From Fluoribacter dumoffii NY 23 (GTDB lineage: Bacteria > Pseudomonadota > Gammaproteobacteria > Legionellales > Legionellaceae), in assembly GCF_000236165.1 (NCBI RefSeq), contig NZ_CM001373.1, positions 1,936,777 through 2,000,776 of the forward strand: DNA of 64,000 nt, written 5' to 3'. The notes below the pieces were generated by a model. The model had not been told where the DNA came from. It searched no databases and saw only the letters and a list, made by a program, of their open reading frames with translations. Position 1 is the first letter of the stretch, and each line of letters starts with the position of its first letter. Below are positions 53,274 to 61,825 of the stretch, piece by piece. The translations under genes were made by a program, and so were the position numbers.

Positions 53274-54200
53274 CTAACCAGGACTACTCATCGTATTACT
53301 TTGGGTTTGGGTTTGCTCTTGCTCTTTTTCCGGTATTTTATAAGAAGAATCAAACTTTGTGCCTCCCGGTTTAAAAGTATCTCCCGTTTTAAATTGGTCT
53401 CCGTTCGCATGAAATAGTTCCCCATTTTTCGAATACCCCATAACTTCCTTTGTTTTTCCATCGACCATAATAAAGTCCTTTTTTTCAGAAGCAAGTTTCT
53501 GGAAAAACGAACTCATATCATTTTCTGATTTAAATGATAAACTCAAGTTTCCATCCTCACCCTTTTTAGGAGGGTTATCTTTGTACCAGGGATCATCCTT
53601 AAAATTCTCCTGAAACATCTTCATGATCTCATCGCTGAGCTGACTGGCAACAGTTACTTCTTTTTTGGCGGACACTACAGGTGTTATTATGGTAGGCGTG
53701 GTCTGGGTTTGACTCGGTGCTGACAAACTCATGTCCTCTTCCTGGGCGTTAATTAAATTGTCGTATTTTTTCCTGTTATCAAGGTATGTCTGTTGATAAA
53801 TCCCATAGGCATCCTGACTGTCCTGATCTAATTGATTCTTCGTATCAACATATTTCTGATATGCCTCATCCTTTTTTTTATCAAACTCTTCAGGGGAAAG
53901 CTCAGATCTTTTCTCATTCAACTCATCTAAAGTTTTTTCATACTCTGATTCGGCAACTGAAATTTTAGCGTTATTTAAAGCAGTTTTTGCTTGGTACGCC
54001 TCATAGGCAGCACGATTGGAACTCTCTGCAGATTTTTTAAATGTAAGGACATCCGGCTCGGGAGAACCTATGATACTTTCGTAAAGAGTCTGAGTTTTCT
54101 TTTGCGCCCCGGTTGCTTTGAGCATTTGCTCTTCATACGCTTTTTGTGCCAAGTCTCTTTTTTTTATGGCTTCAATCAAATTTTCAGCACCTGTAGGCAT
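53274..54200 (-). CDS. Hypothetical coiled-coil protein
   Basis: This 308-residue protein has a long charged coiled coil (about 1-150; AQKAYEEQMLKATGAQKK, YEKTLDELNEKRSEL), then a low-complexity Ser/Thr/Gln linker and a small C-terminal domain (NLSLSFKSENDMSSFFQKLA). The tail is Glu/Gln-rich (PEKEQEQTQTQS). ATG 54200 has GGAG six bases upstream; the TTG at 54212 is disfavoured. It is convergent with the candidate effector. It could itself be an effector, but its promoter lacks a convincing PmrA-type box. Confidence 0.62.
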   Translation of the reverse strand: MPTGAENLIEAIKKRDLAQKAYEEQMLKATGAQKKTQTLYESIIGSPEPDVLTFKKSAESSNRAAYEAYQAKTALNNAKISVAESEYEKTLDELNEKRSELSPEEFDKKKDEAYQKYVDTKNQLDQDSQDAYGIYQQTYLDNRKKYDNLINAQEEDMSLSAPSQTQTTPTIITPVVSAKKEVTVASQLSDEIMKMFQENFKDDPWYKDNPPKKGEDGNLSLSFKSENDMSSFFQKLASEKKDFIMVDGKTKEVMGYSKNGELFHANGDQFKTGDTFKPGGTKFDSSYKIPEKEQEQTQTQSNTMSSPG

Positions 54201-54353
54201 TATTTTCTCCAAACATCACTGCATATATAAATATTAGATCAATTTAAGAAGAACATAAGTTTTTAAGGCAAGCGTAAAGTGACCATTTCTCAAACTTCGC
54301 TTGCCTTGCATCAGCCAGGGTTTATACCAACCCCATGGGCAAATTGACACAGC

Positions 54354-55217
54354 TTATACCGGAGAGAGTTTGCAGCCAGAAAATAATTCTTTTTCTTCTG
54401 ATGTTTTATGAGCATACAAACTTCGTGATAATAAGGGCGATTTAGTTGATTTAACTGTTGAGGGTAATAAGGAGGCTGCTTTTTCATCCAGAATCACGGT
54501 AACGTTTTTATGTGCGTATAAAGCAGTTGCCGGAATGTCTACGGTTGGTGAAGAAACCTCGTGAACCGCCGAAATAATGGCTGCTTTGGATGAACCGGAT
54601 GCCAATAAATAACATTCTTTACTGTATTGCAGAATCGTTCCTATGCCCATGGTTACGGCATGGGTTGGAACCTCATCCTTTGAATTAAAAAATCGTTTAT
54701 TTGCCTCCCGGGTTTTTTCATCCAATTTAATGACGCGTGTTCTGGAATCCAGTGCAGAACCTGGCTCATTAAAACCTATATGACCATTCACCCCCAAACC
54801 TAAAATTTGAATGTCTATTCCACCTGCTTCCTGAATTAGGTTTTCATATTCTTTGGCATGCTGGTCGAGTTGTTCCAGAGGGAGCTTTCCATCCAATAAA
54901 TGAATATTTTCCTCTTTGATATTCACATGATCAAACAAATGGTGATGCATGTAATAACTATAGGATTGAGTATGCGTGGGTTCCAAACCTAAATACTCAT
55001 CAAGGTTAAATGTAATTACGCGGGAAAAATCTAGTTTCTCTTCCTTATGCAGACGAACTAATTCTCTATACAAAGGTTCGGGAGTACTGCCAGTTGCCAG
55101 TCCAAGGACAGTAGGAATTTTTTTCTCATTATTTTCCATAATTTTCATTTGAATTGCTCTTGCCGCCTTATTTGCCATACCTTCGGGGGTTTCCCTAACC
55201 AAAACGCAACTAAACAT
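54354..55217 (-). CDS. nagB: Glucosamine-6-phosphate deaminase
   Basis: NagB converts glucosamine-6-phosphate to fructose-6-phosphate and ammonia. The 287-residue protein has the family motifs VLGLATGSTPEPLY, FNLDEYLGL, the catalytic GLGVNGHIGFNEPGS and ASGSSKAAII. It is divergent from nagA across 257 bases, so both are probably controlled from that region, though I saw no clear operator. Confidence 0.95.
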   Translation of the reverse strand: MFSCVLVRETPEGMANKAARAIQMKIMENNEKKIPTVLGLATGSTPEPLYRELVRLHKEEKLDFSRVITFNLDEYLGLEPTHTQSYSYYMHHHLFDHVNIKEENIHLLDGKLPLEQLDQHAKEYENLIQEAGGIDIQILGLGVNGHIGFNEPGSALDSRTRVIKLDEKTREANKRFFNSKDEVPTHAVTMGIGTILQYSKECYLLASGSSKAAIISAVHEVSSPTVDIPATALYAHKNVTVILDEKAASLLPSTVKSTKSPLLSRSLYAHKTSEEKELFSGCKLSPV

Positions 55218-55474
55218 GTATTTCTCCGAGAATTCGCAGTTTCCATCCGATATTTAATAAAAATTAAATTAAGAGGATATCTCTTAATTCATCTCTTTCC
55301 CTTATTTTGTTACAATCACCATTTGCAGGATGCTAATGATTTATAATGAAATTTTCTTATCGACAAGCGATTCTAGCTAATTTAACTGCGAAACTCTAGG
55401 GTATTTTTAGAAGGTGGATCTCGACGCCAGAAATAACTTTCTATTGAGTTTGCACCATGAATAAGGATGTTAAA

Positions 55475-56896
55475 ATGCTCATTCAAAATATTTATGTATA
55501 TAACGATAAAGGAATCAGGGAACTGAAGCATGTGCAACTTACCGAGACAGGGGTAAGGATAATTTTTAATCTGGATGATGATTTATCCTCCATTCAAGAT
55601 CCAAAAATAGTCGACTCCAAAGGGTGTCATTTTTTAATGCCTGGAATGCTGGATTCTCACGTTCATGGCCAGGGCGGTGGGGATTTTTCGAATCCTGGCG
55701 AAATGAATGATGAGGTTTTGGAGCGTATTACCCAGGCATTAGGAAAAACCGGCCTATCCTATGCTTTAGCAACACTAGTCTCTTTGCCTATACCCGACCT
55801 GAAAAAATCATTGGCAAAAATTAATGACTTTATAGAAAAACAAGAACAGCACCCTACCCCTGGTTGCACCCAGATCGTCGGAGTTCACCTGGAAGGACCT
55901 TTTATTTCCGAAAGTTGTAAAGGTGCCCATGCCAAAGATGCCCTTCAAGACAGTATCTCCATGAAAAAATTTAGGGAGATTATTGATGCAGCACCCAAAG
56001 TGAAACAATGGAAAATTACCCTAGCCGCTGATTTACCAGGAGCAGAAGAATTCATTAAACAGGCAAAAGCTCTGGAGGAGGAAGGCATTTTTGTAAAAGT
56101 ATTTATTGGCCACTGTAACCCGAAGGATAAAGGAGCCATTGGTCGGGCTGTTGCAGCAGGTGCCTGTGGATTCACTCATTTAGGAAATGGATGTCAAGAA
56201 TCATGCAGCAGGGAAACACAGCCACTCACTTTACATGATGCCAAAAGTCATTTAGTGCAATGGATACTCGAAAACCCCGAGCTTTGCCCTCCTGGGGTCG
56301 AACTCATCTCTGATGGAGGGGTGCATTTATCCCCATCATTTATTTCTTTGATTCAGAACACCATTAAAAATAAAATCATTCTGGTAACAGATGCCCTGGG
56401 CCCGACCGGTTGTCCTGACGGTTCTTACACACTGGGCTCTTTAAATATTCGAAAAGAGCATAACAGCTTTTATCTGGCAGATAAAATGGGTAACTTTTTG
56501 CTGAAAGAAGGTAGACTTCCCTCTGGAGAAAACGGTCTTGTAAAAACACTTGCCGGCAGTGCAGCCCCCTTATCTTTCTGCGTCCGCAAATATTTTGAAA
56601 CGATGCAGAACGAATCGGTAGAAAAGCGCATGGATGCCTTGTATACGGCCCTCGTTACCAATCCTAGAAACACCTCATTATCTATGGAAGCAATACACAA
56701 TTTACCCGATGATAATAATTTTTCGATTTTTGATAACAAAGGGCAACTTATATTGAGTGGATGTCACGGTAAAATAATGGAACATCAGCCATTACATTCA
56801 CCAATGCCTGGTTTGCTAAGTTTTGGCTTGCTAGCACCCAATGCATCGATTGAAGCCATCCGTCCAGAATCTGAATTCAATCCGGTATTCAATTAG
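55475..56896 (+). CDS. nagA: N-acetylglucosamine-6-phosphate deacetylase
   Basis: NagA removes acetate from GlcNAc-6-phosphate. This protein of 473 residues has the amidohydrolase motifs: LMPGMLDSHVHGQGGGDF (HxH), HLEGPFISESCKGAH (metal-binding Glu), a histidine in FIGHCNP, HLGNG, and the catalytic Asp in VTDALGPTG. It is longer than the typical 380 residues, with extra C-terminal sequence. AAGGA lies before ATG 55475, preferred over ATG 55457. Its stop overlaps the convergent MFS gene by 8 bases. Confidence 0.9.
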   Translation: MLIQNIYVYNDKGIRELKHVQLTETGVRIIFNLDDDLSSIQDPKIVDSKGCHFLMPGMLDSHVHGQGGGDFSNPGEMNDEVLERITQALGKTGLSYALATLVSLPIPDLKKSLAKINDFIEKQEQHPTPGCTQIVGVHLEGPFISESCKGAHAKDALQDSISMKKFREIIDAAPKVKQWKITLAADLPGAEEFIKQAKALEEEGIFVKVFIGHCNPKDKGAIGRAVAAGACGFTHLGNGCQESCSRETQPLTLHDAKSHLVQWILENPELCPPGVELISDGGVHLSPSFISLIQNTIKNKIILVTDALGPTGCPDGSYTLGSLNIRKEHNSFYLADKMGNFLLKEGRLPSGENGLVKTLAGSAAPLSFCVRKYFETMQNESVEKRMDALYTALVTNPRNTSLSMEAIHNLPDDNNFSIFDNKGQLILSGCHGKIMEHQPLHSPMPGLLSFGLLAPNASIEAIRPESEFNPVFN

Positions 56897-58148
56897 CCTG
56901 TTTGCTGATTGGTTTTAAATAGAACAAGCAGAGAAAACTTGCAGTTAAAGCCGTAAGGCAGCATAAAATAAGGGGGGAGATAATGGATAAAACAATCAGT
57001 AACCCCCCAAAGATACAAATAATGGCATCGCCAAGTGTACGCAAACTTAGCTGCACGCCCATAACCTCCCCCTGAATAGTGGAATGAGACATATTTGAGA
57101 TATGGATGGTCATGGTTGTGGTGACGCTTGTGATACTAAATCCAATTAATGCGAACAATAAAAACATGAATATGGGGTATTGAAACACAATCATGGCCGC
57201 AAAAATTAATGCAGTCACAAGCATAGCTAGGGTAATAATTTTATGTACGGGCAGATGTTTCGATAAATGGCGTGGAAGCCAGGAGGCACCCAGAGCAAGG
57301 GCAGCTGATAAAGCAGCATTATAAAGGGCAATCATGCTTGGCGACATGTGCCACTTCCCCGCCAAAAAAACAGGTCCAAACTCATAAAACATATCCACTG
57401 CAAAGGTAAACAGGGTACTGATGATGAGTAAAGGGATCAAATAGGGATGATGCTGGAATAATCGTTTGAATTGCCGAATTATATTGAGTTGCCCCAGGAT
57501 GGATTCTTTTTGGATTATACCCGGTGTTTTATGTTCCGGTAATTTCAACCATACCAGTCCCAGCGTACTAATTGAAGCTAAAGCCGCCACAGTAAAAGGG
57601 AATGACCATGAAAACCAGGAAGCAAGATGGGGGTTGGATAATAAACCGCCGATGATGGGGCCTATGATATAACCAATCCCCGCCATGCTGTTAATCCTGC
57701 CAAAGCTTACGAATTTGTTAATGCTGGTGAGCTCCGAAGCATATGCCCGGGTGACGGCAAAAGTACCCTCCATAAATCCGGTTAAAAAGCGGCTGAATAA
57801 TAAAAGCCAAAAACTGTTTGCCCAAAAAGACAGAACAGTCAGTACATACCCAACCAGGCTTCCTGTCAAACTGATGATGAGTATTTTTTTGCGTCCATAC
57901 ACATCTGAATTTCTTCCCAAAATGGGAGAACCAATAAATTGTCCCAAAGGAAAAATAGCAAGGGTGAATCCCAGCAAAATCCGCCTGCTCGTCTCACTCC
58001 ATTCTGGAGAGATGATTAACTGATCCGTTGATTGCAAGAAAAGAGGGGGAAGAATGGGATAAGCAATGGATGAACCGATAAAACTGATTAACACAATAAG
58101 TAAAATAATCCAGAGTTGTTTTTTTTCCTGAGTTGTTTGCATGTGCAT
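56889..58148 (-). CDS. MFS transporter (TetA/Bcr-like)
   Basis: This 419-residue permease has twelve hydrophobic helices and the motif GSPILGRNSDVYGRKKIL between helices 2 and 3, as in the drug:H+ antiporter group. AAGG lies eight bases before ATG 58148. It overlaps the end of nagA tail to tail. A role in amino-sugar use is possible from position, but the motif points to efflux. Confidence 0.85.
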   Translation of the reverse strand: MHMQTTQEKKQLWIILLIVLISFIGSSIAYPILPPLFLQSTDQLIISPEWSETSRRILLGFTLAIFPLGQFIGSPILGRNSDVYGRKKILIISLTGSLVGYVLTVLSFWANSFWLLLFSRFLTGFMEGTFAVTRAYASELTSINKFVSFGRINSMAGIGYIIGPIIGGLLSNPHLASWFSWSFPFTVAALASISTLGLVWLKLPEHKTPGIIQKESILGQLNIIRQFKRLFQHHPYLIPLLIISTLFTFAVDMFYEFGPVFLAGKWHMSPSMIALYNAALSAALALGASWLPRHLSKHLPVHKIITLAMLVTALIFAAMIVFQYPIFMFLLFALIGFSITSVTTTMTIHISNMSHSTIQGEVMGVQLSLRTLGDAIICIFGGLLIVLSIISPLILCCLTALTASFLCLFYLKPISKQAN

Positions 58149-58561
58149 TTTATTTGCCTTGTTGGACTAGCGATCGACTTAAGGTCGAATTATTCATTTT
58201 AGCATTTTTTTCATAGATCGATCTTTTTTCATATGGATTATTATTAAGTCAAACCCAGGTATTTTTCCTCTGCCTGCTTGAGTAACCGTTTTCCCCGAAA
58301 GACACCCGTTCCATCCCAAGTATTGAGAAATTTCATCTGGATAATGCAGCAGGTAATGATGAAGTAGTAGCCCAGTTAAAACACGGAACATGGTAAAATG
58401 GGGATAATAAAACCAGAAAAAGCCAAAAAAAAATCGAAAAATCCTTAATCTATGGAATATGTTATATAATATGTACAAATAGTGTTTTTTTTACAAGAAA
58501 ATAAAAGTAGGTTTTTTATCAATAAAAGTACTACCTTTTAACTGTGAAGAAGGAAGATAAC
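58149..58561. other. Intergenic, no confident gene
   Basis: This 413-base stretch contains a 94-codon minus-strand frame with a Phe-rich start and a more ordinary segment (YPDEISQYLGWNGCLSGKT), which may be a decayed gene fragment but has no start site support. The promoter of the DUF1328-like gene must lie at its right end. Confidence 0.35.
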
Positions 58562-58792
58562 ATGTTGACGCTGGCCTTTATTTTTTTAGTTATAGCGATT
58601 GTTTCCGGATATATGCATTTTAAAGGAATGAATCCTTCATCAGCTTTTTCTGCAAAAATACTATTTTATATTTCTTCAGCTATTTTTCTGATATTACTCC
58701 TTATTTATCTCTTTTCACCTGCACCGCCCGTAGCAAAAGAATTTAAAAATCCCCTTCTCTCAGAACAGTTGAGGAAAGGCCATTCTGTTTAG
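58562..58792 (+). CDS. DUF1328-like small membrane protein
   Basis: This 76-residue protein has two hydrophobic helices: LTLAFIFLVIAIVSGYMHF and a second from ILFYISSAIFLILLLIYLF. That matches DUF1328 (YtjA-type) proteins, with a longer polar tail. AGGAAG lies five bases before ATG 58562, preferred over GTG 58544. Function unknown. Confidence 0.72.
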   Translation: MLTLAFIFLVIAIVSGYMHFKGMNPSSAFSAKILFYISSAIFLILLLIYLFSPAPPVAKEFKNPLLSEQLRKGHSV

Positions 58793-58838
58793 TGGTGATG
58801 GGGTTTCCCCAAAAAAGAAGCACGCTTTAATCGCATCT

Positions 58839-59525
58839 TTAGGACTCGCTAAGTACTCCATCTACCTCGGCTTGCTTCTCAAGAAATGTTCTGAATCGTT
58901 CTACCCATTGAGCATCAATAAAATCAGGCACCGTTATGTTCCCTTCAGGGTGAATTGTTCTTTCAAAATGACTGTATAAATAAGGACGATAATAATCGAG
59001 TTCGGGAACCTTCAAACCTGTTTCTTTCGCTTTTTCATCATTAACCCGCACCCGCAATACATCCTTAAAATGGATGTTTGCTTCAAAACAAAACATTTCC
59101 TCTGCAGACATTACTCCGCCTTGAAATAAAAGGGTTTTCTTGCTTGCTTCAGATAGGCGCTCAAAATAATCTTTTTTCCTTCCTGCAAGATAACGTTTCG
59201 CATTGACATGGTTGCCTATGAGTAAAGCAATTTTTGCAGAGAAGCCCAATTCATAAGCCAGACTCGCCCCGATCCATTCGTGCAATACAATTCCCAAATC
59301 TGCCATCCTGTTTTGTTTTGTCTCTCCAGCAAAATGACCTATATCATGAAACAAACAAGCGAGGACGATTTCCTCACTATGCCCTGCTTGCTCAGCAAAA
59401 TAGGCACATTGCAAGGCATGTTCCAATTGCGAAATCGGCTCCCCAATGTAATCCATTTTTTTAGCTGACCGCAAATACTGGAAAGCTCTCTCAATTTTTT
59501 GATTTATTGCATTCATTGTTTTCAT
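58839..59525 (-). CDS. PhnZ/TmpB-like HD-domain oxygenase, predicted C-P bond cleavage
   Basis: PhnZ-type enzymes are mixed-valent diiron oxygenases of the HD superfamily that split 1-hydroxyphosphonates to phosphate and an amino acid. The 228-residue protein has Tyr and Glu in YIGEPIS, the substrate-gating pair, then the iron ligands in QLEHALQ, CLFHDIGH, VLHEWIGA and IGNHVNAKRYL (also a Lys), and a late Asp in RVNDEKAK. QGGVMS is also kept. It overlaps the dioxygenase gene by four bases (ATGA), so translation is coupled. The substrate may be 2-aminoethylphosphonate or its trimethylated form. Confidence 0.86.
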   Translation of the reverse strand: MKTMNAINQKIERAFQYLRSAKKMDYIGEPISQLEHALQCAYFAEQAGHSEEIVLACLFHDIGHFAGETKQNRMADLGIVLHEWIGASLAYELGFSAKIALLIGNHVNAKRYLAGRKKDYFERLSEASKKTLLFQGGVMSAEEMFCFEANIHFKDVLRVRVNDEKAKETGLKVPELDYYRPYLYSHFERTIHPEGNITVPDFIDAQWVERFRTFLEKQAEVDGVLSES

Positions 59526-60328
59526 AGCACCGTTTCAGAAATAGGATTAGCAACATTGTAAATGGCAGCGCCCGCCGAATAGTCTTTATTGGGATCACGC
59601 TCGCAATCTGGAGGGAATTTTTCTCTTTTATCCTTATAATAGGCTTGTCGCATAACGCCTCCTTCAGAAAATTTGCTGAAAGTAATAAAAATCGCCCTAC
59701 GTGGTTTATTACTCCGATTAGGCTCAGAATAATGAGGCAGATAGGAATCAAATAAAATGACGTCGCCTGTACCACATTCAATTGGAGTCCATTGAAATTC
59801 GGCAGCCAATTCTTTTTTAATGGAACCGTCAGCTTCCTGGGGAAGAACTACAGGCTTGTTAGCGCCGCCTTGGACTACCTGCAAACATCCATTTTTTAAA
59901 GTGCAATCATCTATAGCAACCATCATCGTAATATGGAACTGCTGATTAAAGCTGATAAATGCAGGGGCGTCCTGATGGGGTTTAAATCCGCCACCCCCAG
60001 GAAATTTATAGTTAATTTTTTCTTTGAAAATTGCAGCCTTTTCCTCCATTAACGAAGAAACCAGGTTTAGAGTACGGGAGCTGTTGGCCACCTCATTCAT
60101 CCCTTGATGATAATCAATAAAATTTTCCACCCGGCACAGTTGGCGTTCCCCCTGGGTATTCTTTTCAAAATATTTCATCCATTTTCCTGGTGTCTCTGGC
60201 CAGGAGGTCAGTTCATCACACCATGTTTGCAAATAGTGTTTTACATCTCCAAAGAGAAAATCGGTCAAAAACACATATCCCTGTTTTTTCCAGAAACTGT
60301 GTTGCTCTTCACTCAATTGATAATCCAT
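59522..60328 (-). CDS. PhnY/TmpA-like Fe(II)/2-oxoglutarate phosphonate hydroxylase
   Basis: PhnY-type enzymes hydroxylate the carbon next to phosphorus, producing the substrate of PhnZ. This PhyH-superfamily protein of 268 residues has HxD in KPHQDAPAF, the distal His in LPHYSEPN, the 2-oxoglutarate Arg in PRRAIFITF, and a C terminus (REKFPPDCERDPNKDYSAG) like PhnY/TmpA. GGGGG lies five bases before ATG 60328. The TTG at 60343 is disfavoured. The permease stop is 11 bases upstream. Confidence 0.86.
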   Translation of the reverse strand: MDYQLSEEQHSFWKKQGYVFLTDFLFGDVKHYLQTWCDELTSWPETPGKWMKYFEKNTQGERQLCRVENFIDYHQGMNEVANSSRTLNLVSSLMEEKAAIFKEKINYKFPGGGGFKPHQDAPAFISFNQQFHITMMVAIDDCTLKNGCLQVVQGGANKPVVLPQEADGSIKKELAAEFQWTPIECGTGDVILFDSYLPHYSEPNRSNKPRRAIFITFSKFSEGGVMRQAYYKDKREKFPPDCERDPNKDYSAGAAIYNVANPISETVL

Positions 60329-60339
60329 CATTTCCCCCT

Positions 60340-61641
60340 TCAAGACATTGATACCAAAGCGCTTTCAGAAATTTTATCCGGTAGTAAGACCAGTTTCTTC
60401 TCTTCATGTTCCAGCCATTGGGTTAACAACCATCCAAGTAATAATGTACTGGCCAAAATGGCTAATGTCAGATAAATACCTAATTGCGCCTGCAAAATGG
60501 GTAAACATACAGTACCAATAAACGCCCCCAGCTTTCCTGTCCCGGCAGCTAATCCATGTCCTGTAGCTTTATATTCGGGATTATAGAGTTTGGCAGGCAG
60601 CAGGTACGTACTAATCCCGGGACCAAAATTTATAAAGAAATTAAATAACATGAAACCGGTGAAAATAATACCGAAGCTCGAAAAGAGATAACTTAGGCTC
60701 AAGATTAATAATCCCAAAAAAGAAAATAAAAATCCTATCTTCTGAAGTTTAATCAAAGGTATCTGGTTAATAAAAAAAATAACTGCAAAAGCACCCAGGG
60801 AAACAAAAACATTGACTATCAAAGTGCTTTTCAGTACCTCAGTTTGAGCACTCAGAAAATTGGATTCCGTAGATAAAGAAAATGCCTGCAACACATAGGG
60901 AGTAAAAAGCCCTATTCCGTAATAAGAAATGTCAAGTAAAAACCAGGAGAAACAAAGGCAAACAGTTATTCTTCTCATTTTTGGTGAAAAGATAAATTGA
61001 TAATGAGTTAGCACAGAACGCTTTGCTTTAAATTTTAAACCTTGATGAACTTTCCATAAAAAACTTTCGGGCAACCTGGCTCTGAATAACAACCCTACTA
61101 TGGCTGGAATTGCTCCGGACGCAAATATCCATCGCCAAACATCGAGTTGGGGATGCAGTTTAAATAAAAACCAGGCAACAATTACCCCTACAGGCGAGGC
61201 AAGACAATTAATGAACATGGCGGTTGCAATAAATTGGCCGCTTTTACGTGCCGGGATCATCTCGGCCAAATAAGCTGCACAAATAGGGTAATCCGCACCC
61301 ACGCCAAAACCCAGTAAAAAACGAAAAACGCAAAGGGAGGTTATACTCCATGCTAAAGCAGAACAAACAGCAATAAGGACAAAAAAAACAAGATTTAGAA
61401 TGAGCATGCTTTTCCTGCCCAGCATATCCGCCAATCGTCCAACGATAATTGCCCCAAATACTGCACCAAGGGGTGCTGCAGCTTGGGTGAGACCGATCAT
61501 AAAGGAGGAAGGATGGTATAGGGCATAAATGAAAGGCTCCGCTACCGAAGCAATATATAAATCATACCCATCAATGAACAAACCCAATGCACATACAACC
61601 CAGACCTGGAAAGCCAGGAATTTATTGTTATTTTCGTCCAT
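60340..61641 (-). CDS. MFS metabolite:H+ symporter, predicted phosphonate uptake
   Basis: This 433-residue permease has twelve helices, DGYDLYIASVAEP in helix 1 and GRLADMLGRKSML between helices 2 and 3, as in the phosphate/organic-acid symporter groups. It heads a compact unit with the two oxygenases, so it probably imports their substrate. An interrupted dyad (TAAGG...GCAA-CTTTA-TTGC...CCTTA, 61657-61686) upstream of ATG 61641 may be an operator. Confidence 0.85.
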   Translation of the reverse strand: MDENNNKFLAFQVWVVCALGLFIDGYDLYIASVAEPFIYALYHPSSFMIGLTQAAAPLGAVFGAIIVGRLADMLGRKSMLILNLVFFVLIAVCSALAWSITSLCVFRFLLGFGVGADYPICAAYLAEMIPARKSGQFIATAMFINCLASPVGVIVAWFLFKLHPQLDVWRWIFASGAIPAIVGLLFRARLPESFLWKVHQGLKFKAKRSVLTHYQFIFSPKMRRITVCLCFSWFLLDISYYGIGLFTPYVLQAFSLSTESNFLSAQTEVLKSTLIVNVFVSLGAFAVIFFINQIPLIKLQKIGFLFSFLGLLILSLSYLFSSFGIIFTGFMLFNFFINFGPGISTYLLPAKLYNPEYKATGHGLAAGTGKLGAFIGTVCLPILQAQLGIYLTLAILASTLLLGWLLTQWLEHEEKKLVLLPDKISESALVSMS

Positions 61642-61825
61642 GAAAATCTCATATAATAAGGGCTATGCAACTTTATTGCAGCCTTAGGTATATGATTTTT
61701 AACACATTCACTTTATAAAAACAAACAGACTATTTTCCTTTTTGGAAAGTGAATTGTTATTACTTCTTGTGGATATCAAATTGGCTTCCCAGCAGGAAAC
61801 CATTTAAGATGAGTCTGGGGTTTAA

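Noticed and set aside
54200..54260. PmrA-like TTAA/TAATATT motifs upstream of the 308-residue gene
   Set aside because: The two halves are spaced 10 rather than 11 bases apart and no -10 falls at the right distance.
58194..58478. 94-codon minus-strand frame
   Set aside because: Phe-rich low-complexity start and no ribosome site; at most a decayed fragment.
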